Source: an uncultured Bacteriovoracaceae bacterium (GTDB lineage Bacteria > Bdellovibrionota > Bacteriovoracia > Bacteriovoracales > Bacteriovoracaceae). From it: a stretch of 32,071 bases of DNA. The notes under the pieces are model-generated. The model saw only the letters and a program-made list of their open reading frames with translations, did no database searches and had not been told where the DNA came from. Both the position numbers and the translations under genes were made by a program. This document shows positions 25,324-31,906 of the stretch, piece after piece (position 1 is the first letter of the stretch; each line of letters opens with the position of its first letter). The stretch lies in assembly GCA_913053615.1 (NCBI GenBank), contig CAJXHA010000007.1, forward strand, positions 1-32,071. Direction: 5' to 3'.

Positions 25324-25588
25324 AATTGAGAAAATTAAAACTGCAAATATATCATCAATACTTAGGCATTTTATACGGCTAAAAGCACATCAAAATAAAT
25401 ATAGGGGACTATGCCCTTTTTGTGACAATCGAAAAGAGACACTGTTTGTAGATGATCATAAATCCATTTACTACTGCAGTGAAGATGGTGGCGGTGGTGA
25501 TGCCATTAGCTTTGTTATGAACTTTAAAGACATCACCTTTGATGAAAGCCTTAATCTCATCTTATCACTGATCGGCAACCAATCTTAA
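25310..25588 (+). CDS. Orphan CHC2 zinc-finger (primase-type) protein
   Basis: 92-aa protein equal to the N-terminal zinc-binding domain of DnaG-type primases. C35-PF-C38 in GLCPFCDN, C56 in YYCSED and the GGGGDAISF block align with CPFH...YxCFGCGxGGDA. The fourth ligand (normally Cys) is Asp59 here, so zinc binding may be altered. No Toprim or catalytic primase domain follows; the ORF ends 24 nt inside the convergent integrase gene. It may be a replication remnant, or a stand-alone DNA-binding domain of the island. The Shine-Dalgarno AAAGGAG lies inside the preceding gene. Confidence 0.8.
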   Translation: MIKDKIEKIKTANISSILRHFIRLKAHQNKYRGLCPFCDNRKETLFVDDHKSIYYCSEDGGGGDAISFVMNFKDITFDESLNLILSLIGNQS

Positions 25589-27004
25589 CTTAGGTACTTG
25601 GGCCACTGATGATGCTTCTGGTGGTCTAGGAGGTGTATCCTTATGAAGCATTTTCTCTCTAAATGCTGCGTGAGCTGTTCTAGCACGCAGCTCTTTTCTC
25701 TTATCATCGTTCATATAGTTTTTCTCATTAACTTCCTTGCTGTGCCCCAAGATATAAGCTCTATCCTCTGCTGATATGCCCTTATCTCCCATCTCTTCAT
25801 TCAAAGTGTTTCTAAAGTCATGAACTTGATAATCTTTTCCTCTATAGGCAAGACCAAAATGTTTACTGGCATCATCAACTAAGTTTTGAATACCTTTTAA
25901 GAAATCATCACAACGTTGCCATCGACCATGTCGATAAATTGGGAATAGGAAGCGATACTTTTTGTAAGAGGTCGTTCCACCCTTTGGGGTTATTCTTCCA
26001 TATATTTCATGGTTTCTATGCTTTATTTGCTGAGATTTTATATAAGCAATACATCTTTCATCCAAAGGAATAATTCTCTTATGTCTATTATGAGTTTTAA
26101 CCTGAAATCCCATTTCAATATTAGTCGGGCAATCAGGCTTATCCATTAATATGATGCTGTCAAAATTGTACTTATCGGGGTAGAGGTTTTCTTCACTAAG
26201 AGTAGACATCTCTCCCTTAGCAATACCTGTTGTTCTATAAAGATAAATCATCTCTTTTCTATCTGGATAATTAAAGGGTGTTTCAAATGGATAACTATCA
26301 ACAGCAGAAAGTAATTCTTTGGGATAGGTTACAGTTCTTGTTCCAACGGTCTCATTTTCATGGCCATTAGTTTCAGGAGTAGAGCTAATAACTGCTGGAT
26401 TCATATTAAGGCCAAGCTTTTTTGCCAGACAATTAAAATAGGCTTTTAATAACCTCTTGTAAGATGCTGCCGTTACAATATTAATAGGCTTCCCATTTTC
26501 AGCACACCACTTTTGAAGATTATCTTCTATTTGTTGCAGGTCATTTGTATCCACCTCTTCTAAATATCGCTTACCTGTACGTTTACTAACAGTTTTCAAA
26601 AGATATTTTAAAGTTGGCTCTTGCCTTGCGATATTACTATCTCTTTTACGGTGCCTTCCTTTATTAAAATCGGTGTAATATAAACTCATCCCATCTAAAA
26701 ATAGTGTTTGGCCTTTTTTAGACTTCACTTCAAATTTTTCAAGCTTTGATATCGATTTAAGAGGAAAACATCCATTTCTAACAAGTGATTCAAACTCCCG
26801 TACCGTCTTGTTTCTAGCAGCTTCTGTCTTGCAGCTATCAGTCATAAGTCCATAATAATGCTCTCTTTTGCCAGTGGTTAAATAAAAAGTGATTCTGTAT
26901 CCATTACGATATTTCTCAATCTTAGGGTTAGGAGAAACAATTCCACTGTACTTAAAGTTAGTTTTCTTAAAATCACTCCCGTTTAAATACAAACAATTTA
27001 ACAT
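25565..27004 (-). CDS. Tyrosine integrase of the island
   Basis: 479-aa site-specific recombinase, likely the enzyme that put the island in tRNA-Ser. The catalytic domain shows VHDFRNT (H395, R398), YILGHS (H421) and the nucleophile in EKNYMNDD (Y430), with a lysine in FQVKTHNRHKR. The box I arginine is not where expected: the TGLRxGEL-type motif reads TGIAKGEM, with Ala262 at that place. The start follows GGAGG and lies 11 nt after the excisionase-like gene, so the two are in one operon. It ends in the 3' end of the convergent CHC2 gene. Activity is uncertain because of the Ala. Confidence 0.87.
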   Translation of the reverse strand: MLNCLYLNGSDFKKTNFKYSGIVSPNPKIEKYRNGYRITFYLTTGKREHYYGLMTDSCKTEAARNKTVREFESLVRNGCFPLKSISKLEKFEVKSKKGQTLFLDGMSLYYTDFNKGRHRKRDSNIARQEPTLKYLLKTVSKRTGKRYLEEVDTNDLQQIEDNLQKWCAENGKPINIVTAASYKRLLKAYFNCLAKKLGLNMNPAVISSTPETNGHENETVGTRTVTYPKELLSAVDSYPFETPFNYPDRKEMIYLYRTTGIAKGEMSTLSEENLYPDKYNFDSIILMDKPDCPTNIEMGFQVKTHNRHKRIIPLDERCIAYIKSQQIKHRNHEIYGRITPKGGTTSYKKYRFLFPIYRHGRWQRCDDFLKGIQNLVDDASKHFGLAYRGKDYQVHDFRNTLNEEMGDKGISAEDRAYILGHSKEVNEKNYMNDDKRKELRARTAHAAFREKMLHKDTPPRPPEASSVAQVPKLRLVADQ

Positions 27005-27015
27005 TTGGCCTCCGA

Positions 27016-27309
27016 CTAAAAATTTTGATGAAATCGAGATTTTCTCTCCAGAAATTCATCAAGATCTTTTTGAGTATAGATTTTATCTTTACCAATAAGC
27101 TTCCAGGTTATTTTCTTTTTCTTGGCATAATTCTTTAGTGTTTGAAGTTCAACTCTCAAGTAATCTGCAGCTTCTTCTTCTGTAAATATCGTTTTGGGGA
27201 CTTTCAATGACTCAGCTAATTGATACATAAGCTTAATCTGAGAGTAGTCATATACAACCACTGGAGACTTCTTATTAGCCTTTTCGAATATCTCTTTATT
27301 CTTTTTCAT
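27016..27309 (-). CDS. Excisionase-like HTH protein (probable Xis)
   Basis: 97-aa HTH_17 protein directly upstream of the integrase gene. Residues about 40-90 (IFTEEEAADYLRVELQTLKN, then KLIGKDKIYTQKDLDEFL) form the excisionase-type domain. The order xis-int and tight spacing are usual for genomic islands. It has no Shine-Dalgarno and its ATG lies 6 nt after a -10 hexamer, so it is probably leaderless. A related HTH protein lies next to the left att site. Confidence 0.82.
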   Translation of the reverse strand: MKKNKEIFEKANKKSPVVVYDYSQIKLMYQLAESLKVPKTIFTEEEAADYLRVELQTLKNYAKKKKITWKLIGKDKIYTQKDLDEFLERKSRFHQNF

Positions 27310-27315
27310 GACGCA

Positions 27316-27385
27316 ATATTAACATAAGACAAAACCACACGCAATACTTTTTCATTGCGCGTGAATATCGAGACTTTTTCATTGC
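27316..27385 (-). promoter_or_regulatory. xis-int promoter with operator-like repeats
   Basis: On the minus strand TTGCGT (27339-27344), 17 bp and TAATAT (27316-27321) form a promoter; ATG follows after 6 nt. The -35 overlaps an inverted repeat, CGCAAT-n8-ATTGCG (27340-27359). The 13-mer ACTTTTTCATTGC occurs twice in direct orientation (27346-27358 and 27373-27385), 27 bp apart. These sites lie between xis and the divergent HTH gene at 27420, which probably binds them. Confidence 0.68.
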
Positions 27386-27419
27386 TAAGCGTTTAAAATT
27401 AGGTGAATATATTGTTAAT

Positions 27420-28079
27420 ATGAAAAGTTCTAAATTTATAAATGATATTCTTAAAGACTTTGATGCCAGCATCAGTGGCTTAGCAACCTTAATAGAGGTA
27501 AATCCAGCAACGATTCATCGTTGGATTAATGATGAAATGGAGATCTCACAAGACAATATTGATAGGATCAATGAAATTTCCTCTATCATCAAAACAATTT
27601 CAGCTAGTGCCCACTGCCAAACAGGTGAAATTATTAAAACACTAGTTACTCTTAAAAAGTCGCCTCTATGGAAAGGATGGGATCATACTATTCAAATGCT
27701 TAGTGGAGCAGATATTTCTCTTCAAAATGAGGATTACCTAAAAAAGCATCTTCTTCAAAATCCTAATCTTCTTGAAGATGGATTAAGGCCACTCAAAAGA
27801 ATCCCTTCAGGTTTAGATATCGATGCCCTATTCAAAGATAAAAGTGGTAATCATATAGCTGTTAAATATTATAAGAAGACTGTTGCCACAGATGAATACG
27901 GGAAAATTAAAATTCTTCTATCAACTCTCTCTGGCAAACTAGGCAAAAAGAACAAACTGATTCTGGTTGGCCCACGTTTTATAAATTCTTTTGTTGAAGT
28001 TTCAGCAAATGAGAAAAATCTCAAGCTTCTACAATTAGGTATCGACCTCAAGCCTATTCAACCGATAGGGCTTTTTTGA
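27420..28079 (+). CDS. HTH regulator fused to degenerate NucS-like nuclease domain
   Basis: 219-aa protein. Residues about 15-55 (SISGLATLIEVNPATIHRWI) form an HTH. Residues about 104-152 (EDYLKKHLLQNPNLLEDGLR, then GLDIDALFKDKSGNHIAVKYY) follow the NucS/PD-(D/E)XK layout of helix, GL...DxxD(A)L and a strand ending in ExK. The ExK position reads K149-Y-Y151, so the nuclease site appears lost while D135 stays. This suggests a DNA-binding or sensing role. The gene is divergent from xis, and its stop overlaps the DUF4238 start (TGATG). A TATATT box lies 6 nt before ATG, but no good -35 is seen. Confidence 0.78.
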   Translation: MKSSKFINDILKDFDASISGLATLIEVNPATIHRWINDEMEISQDNIDRINEISSIIKTISASAHCQTGEIIKTLVTLKKSPLWKGWDHTIQMLSGADISLQNEDYLKKHLLQNPNLLEDGLRPLKRIPSGLDIDALFKDKSGNHIAVKYYKKTVATDEYGKIKILLSTLSGKLGKKNKLILVGPRFINSFVEVSANEKNLKLLQLGIDLKPIQPIGLF

Positions 28080-29041
28080 TGAGTGAAGTTAAAAAGCAGC
28101 ATTATGTACCACAGTGCTATTTGAGAAACTTTACTTTTGATAAGGATAAAACTTATATCTTCTGTAGAGACTTAGTTTCTGGCAGTGTATTTAAGCCTAA
28201 TATTGAAAATATTGCTCAACAAAAATATTTTTACGATTTTCCAGATCAAGATGAAACTAATTTTCAAATCATAGAAAAATCATTTTCAAAGATCGAAGGG
28301 AATTATGCTACTTATCTAAAAAGGCTTATAGGTAACGTTCAAAGCGGGTATCTGCTATCTCCTTGCAAAAATGCAAGGATTATCACTGATGATTTAAAAG
28401 ATGCATTCTCTCTTTATCTGTCTGTGCAATATTTTAGAACTCCAACACATAGACGAGCTATTCAAGACATGATGATAGGGACAGTAAACTGGATGCTGCC
28501 TCACTTTCTAGAGCACCATGCACCGCCACCACCAGAAGGTCTAAGTATTGATGATATATATGCAGAATATAATGAAGAATACGCTCCCATCCATCATGCC
28601 GAGTTTATGTTTAAGGATGAAACCATAGAACGGTTTTCTAGCCTATTTTATAACAAGGTGTGGGTCATTGGTTATTGCACTTCAGATTCGCTTCTTTATA
28701 CTTCTGACAATCCTGTAGTTAAGCACTCCCAATTTAAATCACCAGTAAGAGGATATGGTCTAGGTTCTCCTAATGTTGAAATTTACTTTCCTATCTCATC
28801 TAGGATTGTCTTAATGTTATTTGAAGAAGGACTCTATGATGGTCATATAAGCAAAGAGATAAAGGAGGATTGTATTTATGAGCTTCCTGAAGAGTACATT
28901 AGATATATTAACAGCATGCAGGTTTATCAAGCCCAAAGACAAGTCTATTGTGAAATAGATGACTTTAATCTCGTGGATGAGATGATTAAAACAAACCCTG
29001 AAATCACTTCTAAAGACAAACCTCAAATCGTTATTAATTAG
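28079..29041 (+). CDS. DUF4238 family protein
   Basis: 320-aa protein of unknown function. The start KKQHYVPQCYLRNFTFDK is the DUF4238 signature, followed by the typical YIFCRDL, FYDFPDQ and a late SDNPVVKH block. The ATG at 28079 is preferred to the TTG of the track (28076) and overlaps the stop of the HTH/NucS-like gene, so the two are translationally coupled. DUF4238 genes are common in accessory and defence regions, but no activity is known to me. It is the last island gene before the right att site. Confidence 0.82.
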   Translation: MSEVKKQHYVPQCYLRNFTFDKDKTYIFCRDLVSGSVFKPNIENIAQQKYFYDFPDQDETNFQIIEKSFSKIEGNYATYLKRLIGNVQSGYLLSPCKNARIITDDLKDAFSLYLSVQYFRTPTHRRAIQDMMIGTVNWMLPHFLEHHAPPPPEGLSIDDIYAEYNEEYAPIHHAEFMFKDETIERFSSLFYNKVWVIGYCTSDSLLYTSDNPVVKHSQFKSPVRGYGLGSPNVEIYFPISSRIVLMLFEEGLYDGHISKEIKEDCIYELPEEYIRYINSMQVYQAQRQVYCEIDDFNLVDEMIKTNPEITSKDKPQIVIN

Positions 29042-29095
29042 CTTCCGCTTACACGCCAAAATGAGGTATTCGAAAATTTTTAAAAATAAAAGTTT

Positions 29096-29113
29096 GCGTG
29101 CAATTTGCGTGCA
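29096..29113 (+). repeat. GCGTGCA arm-type repeats, right end
   Basis: Two GCGTGCA heptamers (29096-29102 and 29107-29113) are 11 bp apart in TTTGCGTGCAATTTGCGTGC. They reproduce the tandem pair at 1220-1237 in sequence, spacing and strand. They are likely integrase arm sites on the right side of the core. Confidence 0.62.
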
Positions 29114-29116
29114 TTA

Positions 29117-29142
29117 AAAAGCCTCTTCGAAAAGAGGCTTTT
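29117..29142 (-). terminator. Rho-independent terminator after tRNA-Ser (possibly bidirectional)
   Basis: Perfect 11-bp stem AAAAGCCTCTT/AAGAGGCTTTT with loop CGAA. On the minus strand it is followed by a T-run (TTTTTAATG) and lies 12 nt past the tRNA 3' end. On the plus strand it could also stop the DUF4238 transcript. It belongs to the island side, so the tRNA now uses an island-borne terminator. Confidence 0.82.
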
Positions 29143-29154
29143 AAGTATTTGAAA

Positions 29155-29244
29155 TGGCGGAGGACAAGGGATTCGAACCCTCGAACGAGTTTCCCCGTTA
29201 CACGCTTTCCAAGCGTGCGCCTTCGACCACTCGGCCAATCCTCC
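29155..29244 (-). tRNA. tRNA-Ser(GGA), hybrid host/island gene
   Basis: 90-nt serine tRNA with encoded CCA. The acceptor GGAGGAT pairs with GTCCTCC, discriminator G. The anticodon stem CACGC/GCGTG carries loop TTGGAAA, anticodon GGA. The long variable arm AACGGG-GAAA-CTCGTT is diagnostic of serine, and the T arm CGAGG/CCTTG has loop GTTCGAATC. The 5' half adjoins tadA (host). The 3' half (29155-29214) came with the island, judging from 11 differences to the displaced copy at 1043-1102. Confidence 0.97.
29199..29214. repeat. att core, right copy
   Basis: TACACGCTTTCCAAGC inside the anticodon stem-loop of tRNA-Ser, identical to 1087..1102 and in the same orientation. It defines the right boundary of the island. 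Confidence 0.87.
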
Positions 29245-29260
29245 GCTTAAGAGAAATGAG

Positions 29261-29287
29261 ATTATAAAATATTAGTTATTTAGACAA
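29261..29287 (-). promoter_or_regulatory. Putative tRNA-Ser promoter
   Basis: On the minus strand TATAAT (29261-29266) lies 16 nt before the tRNA 5' end, with a TTGTCT upstream at a short spacing of 15 bp. It overlaps the 3' end of tadA. Confidence 0.5.
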
Positions 29288-29746
29288 GTGACGATCGCGC
29301 TTTTGACGAAAGAATTTTGATAATAATTGAGAGCACTCAAAGTGATTTACGCCCCCCATAATACTAAAGGTGTGATTTAATCTTTTATCTAAATGAAAAT
29401 TATAACCTAGACTTAAAGCCCCACCCTTACGATCGTAGGCCCCAAAGACGACTCTTTTAACACGTGCTTGAATTAGCGCACTGTAGCACATTGGACACGG
29501 CTCAAGAGTTACATACACAGTTGCGCCTAATAATCTCCAATCACCTAAGTTCTGAGCAGCCATTTGGATAGCTAAAATCTCAGCGTGTCCACAAGGATTG
29601 TTTTCTGTTTCCTTTAAATTATAAGTACTCGCTATGACCTCATTATACTCAGATACAATGACACAACCGACAGGTACTTCATCTTTAGCAAAAGCAGTTT
29701 GAGCTTCTTGATAGGCCTCTTGCATAAAGTGTAAATCTTCATTCAT
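29276..29746 (-). CDS. tadA: tRNA-specific adenosine deaminase
   Basis: 156-aa deaminase that makes inosine at the wobble position of tRNA-Arg(ACG). The zinc site is HAEILAIQ (His, catalytic Glu) and PCPMCYSAL (two Cys), with the C-terminal RVKRVVFGAYDRKGGA block. Length is typical. It overlaps the upstream membrane-protein gene by 8 nt and precedes tRNA-Ser. tadA near SRP RNA and dnaX is a common arrangement (for example Bacillus subtilis), which supports the reconstruction of the pre-insertion locus. Host gene. Confidence 0.96.
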   Translation of the reverse strand: MNEDLHFMQEAYQEAQTAFAKDEVPVGCVIVSEYNEVIASTYNLKETENNPCGHAEILAIQMAAQNLGDWRLLGATVYVTLEPCPMCYSALIQARVKRVVFGAYDRKGGALSLGYNFHLDKRLNHTFSIMGGVNHFECSQLLSKFFRQKRDRHLSK

Positions 29747-30497
29747 CAGACTTACCTTTTAAGTCTTCAAATTTTCTTCTAATTTTTAGACGATTAGTAT
29801 TATTCCAAACTTTTAAAAGACCGTTATAATTCTTCTTTTCTTTTTCATTTCTTAAATAAAATTCAACACCATAACGAATAGGTCTTCCTTGAATTATTTC
29901 TTTACTTGTTTTTACTACTCCTACTAATTCAAAGTGGGACTTTTGATTATCATATTCAATTATAACTTCTTCATTAAGAGGGATGTTCTCAAAAGACTCA
30001 ACACAAGCGGCACCACGGCGTAAATCCGTAATACGTGACTTGTGTGACTTATCTCCAATTTTTAATATACTTTTTAAATCACCTCTGTATCTAAAATCAT
30101 ACTCCCACCATTGAACTCGTGGATAAAAGAGTGGTGAAGACATTATATAGCAATTAATTGCAAGAAAGAGCATTGCAAGAAATGTAAGATATAAGACAAG
30201 AAGATTATAATGAATAAATGTATACTTCAGAATAAATTTTAAAAAGAATAAACCCAAGAGACCACTTATACCCCAAAAAGCATAATTTCTATTTTTCTGA
30301 GCTTTAAAATAGAAATTAAAGGCACCAACTATAATTATGATTTCAAATATAAAACTAAATTCAATTAATGCCTGATCAAAAGTTCTAGTTAGTATAGATA
30401 AACTCAGTGTTAAAAAAGCCAAAATATACTGTACGATCTGTGAACGTTTATAATCTTCATTTAGATCAAGTTCAAAAAAAGTTTTCATTCTACTCAT
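29739..30497 (-). CDS. Membrane protein with C-terminal PilZ-like domain
   Basis: 252 aa. Four hydrophobic segments are visible (for example IVQYILAFLTLSLSIL, FIFEIIIIVGAFNFYF, ISGLLGLFFLKFILKY and LLVLYLTFLAMLFLAI), then a cytoplasmic domain from about residue 140. That part (FRYRGDLKSILK, ITDLRRGAACVES, then RPIRYGVEFYL) resembles PilZ, with DLRRG where D-x-S-x-x-G is usual, so c-di-GMP binding is doubtful. It overlaps tadA and the glycosyltransferase gene by 8 nt each, so the three form an operon. Host gene. Confidence 0.65.
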   Translation of the reverse strand: MSRMKTFFELDLNEDYKRSQIVQYILAFLTLSLSILTRTFDQALIEFSFIFEIIIIVGAFNFYFKAQKNRNYAFWGISGLLGLFFLKFILKYTFIHYNLLVLYLTFLAMLFLAINCYIMSSPLFYPRVQWWEYDFRYRGDLKSILKIGDKSHKSRITDLRRGAACVESFENIPLNEEVIIEYDNQKSHFELVGVVKTSKEIIQGRPIRYGVEFYLRNEKEKKNYNGLLKVWNNTNRLKIRRKFEDLKGKSDE

Positions 30498-31818
30498 AAG
30501 TTGTCTCTATATCTTCTAATGTTGTTTTATCTTTAAAATAGATTGGGTCTTTGTAGTTTGTTTCTATTCTATATGAATCGAAAGTATTTTTAGTTCCTAC
30601 AAAGGTAATACTATCATTATCTTTTATACCATACTTTTTAGTTAGGTTTAATATACTATAATGACTTTCCCTACTGCGAAGATGTTTTACAGGGTATATA
30701 TAGTTTTTATAATAAGAGAAACGAGCACCATATTGATAATTGTCAAAAACGATATGTGGCTCTGAGTCTAGACTATAGAACTCTGCAAATCTTTTTTGCC
30801 AACCATGGATTTCATTTAAGCGATCGACCTTCTCACTTAATCCAAAGTCATAAATCAATATGAGCCTAAAAGTAGAAACAATTATTAATGAAGGAATTAA
30901 AGTTATATAAATAGCTTTCTTTTTTTCAATGGATTCTTTTAAAGCGAGAATCAAAAAGGCGGCACAAGCAGTTACTATCCAATTCAGCTCAATTGCATTT
31001 CGAAAAGACATTAAAAATACAAAAGCAAAGAAGCCAATTGAGTTATAAAAGTAGATTTTGTTAGTTTTATTTTTCCAAGCATTCTTTAATAAAATTGGAA
31101 ATGTAAAAAAACCACAAACAAATGCTATACCTAATAAGTAATTAACCATATTTTGAATATCAAAATGTTTTTCTCTTCGACCAGTTAAATGAAATTTAAA
31201 GCTTACAAAGTCATGCTTATACTGCCAATAGATATGGGGCATATAGAGAATGATTACAATTGCAATAATTGCATAAAAGCTTTTTCTTTTAACTAGCTCT
31301 TTATGTGCAAGAACTGTGAAGAGTACAACGAGTAGACCATGATACTTGGAATAAAATAAAGCCGATATAACCAAGCCGAGTATTATTACATTTCTTAAAG
31401 AGTCGTCATTGATATAGTCCTCAGTTTTCTTCCAGAACAAAACACTAAAAAACAGCAAAGGTGTATCTGGAAGTGCAAAAAAGCCTGACGAAATTAATAA
31501 AGGGAATGCAAAAAATAAAATATAAAATAAGTTTCTATTTTTAGGGCTTACCATATCTCTCATTAGGTAAATTGTTCCAAGCATAAGAAGGGTAAAAACA
31601 ATCCTTGTGAAGAAAACTCCATGTCCAAATAACTCGCCCAGCCAAATAGAAATAGCAACCATCGGTGGATGGTCGTAATAGCCAAAGTCTAAAAAACTGG
31701 AATACACCCAGTAATAGGATTCATCATAGGTTATACCAGTAAAAATAATCTGAACTAGGCTCAAAAGTCCGATTAAAAGAATCATATAATTTGAATTTTT
31801 TCTTATATCCATTGTCAT
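30490..31818 (-). CDS. Family 39 (ArnT/PMT-like) membrane glycosyltransferase
   Basis: 442-aa integral membrane protein with about ten hydrophobic segments. The first periplasmic loop ITYDESYYWVYSSFLDFGYY followed by DHPPMVA is the GT39 signature, with the catalytic Asp-Glu pair, and a PDTPLLFF block follows. Such enzymes move sugars from polyprenyl-phosphate carriers to lipid A or other envelope acceptors. The exact substrate cannot be inferred. The start ATG at 31818 has no strong Shine-Dalgarno. It is the first gene of the host operon with the PilZ-like gene and tadA. Confidence 0.85.
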   Translation of the reverse strand: MTMDIRKNSNYMILLIGLLSLVQIIFTGITYDESYYWVYSSFLDFGYYDHPPMVAISIWLGELFGHGVFFTRIVFTLLMLGTIYLMRDMVSPKNRNLFYILFFAFPLLISSGFFALPDTPLLFFSVLFWKKTEDYINDDSLRNVIILGLVISALFYSKYHGLLVVLFTVLAHKELVKRKSFYAIIAIVIILYMPHIYWQYKHDFVSFKFHLTGRREKHFDIQNMVNYLLGIAFVCGFFTFPILLKNAWKNKTNKIYFYNSIGFFAFVFLMSFRNAIELNWIVTACAAFLILALKESIEKKKAIYITLIPSLIIVSTFRLILIYDFGLSEKVDRLNEIHGWQKRFAEFYSLDSEPHIVFDNYQYGARFSYYKNYIYPVKHLRSRESHYSILNLTKKYGIKDNDSITFVGTKNTFDSYRIETNYKDPIYFKDKTTLEDIETTYE

Positions 31819-31894
31819 AATTCTATCAAAAAAAAAGATGATTAGGCATTAATTGTTCACAGATTCTTCTCTAAACAAATATGCCATCTTCTAT

Positions 31895-31900
31895 TATAAT
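31895..31900 (+). promoter_or_regulatory. -10 box before the right-edge ORF
   Basis: TATAAT with TAAACA (31872-31877) 17 bp upstream. GTG of the partial ORF follows after 6 nt, so the start of transcription and translation would coincide. Confidence 0.55.
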
Positions 31901-31906
31901 TTTAGA

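Noticed and set aside
28817-29059. 80-aa minus-strand ORF at the DUF4238 3' end
   Set aside because: Antisense to a clear coding region, without domain or start signals.
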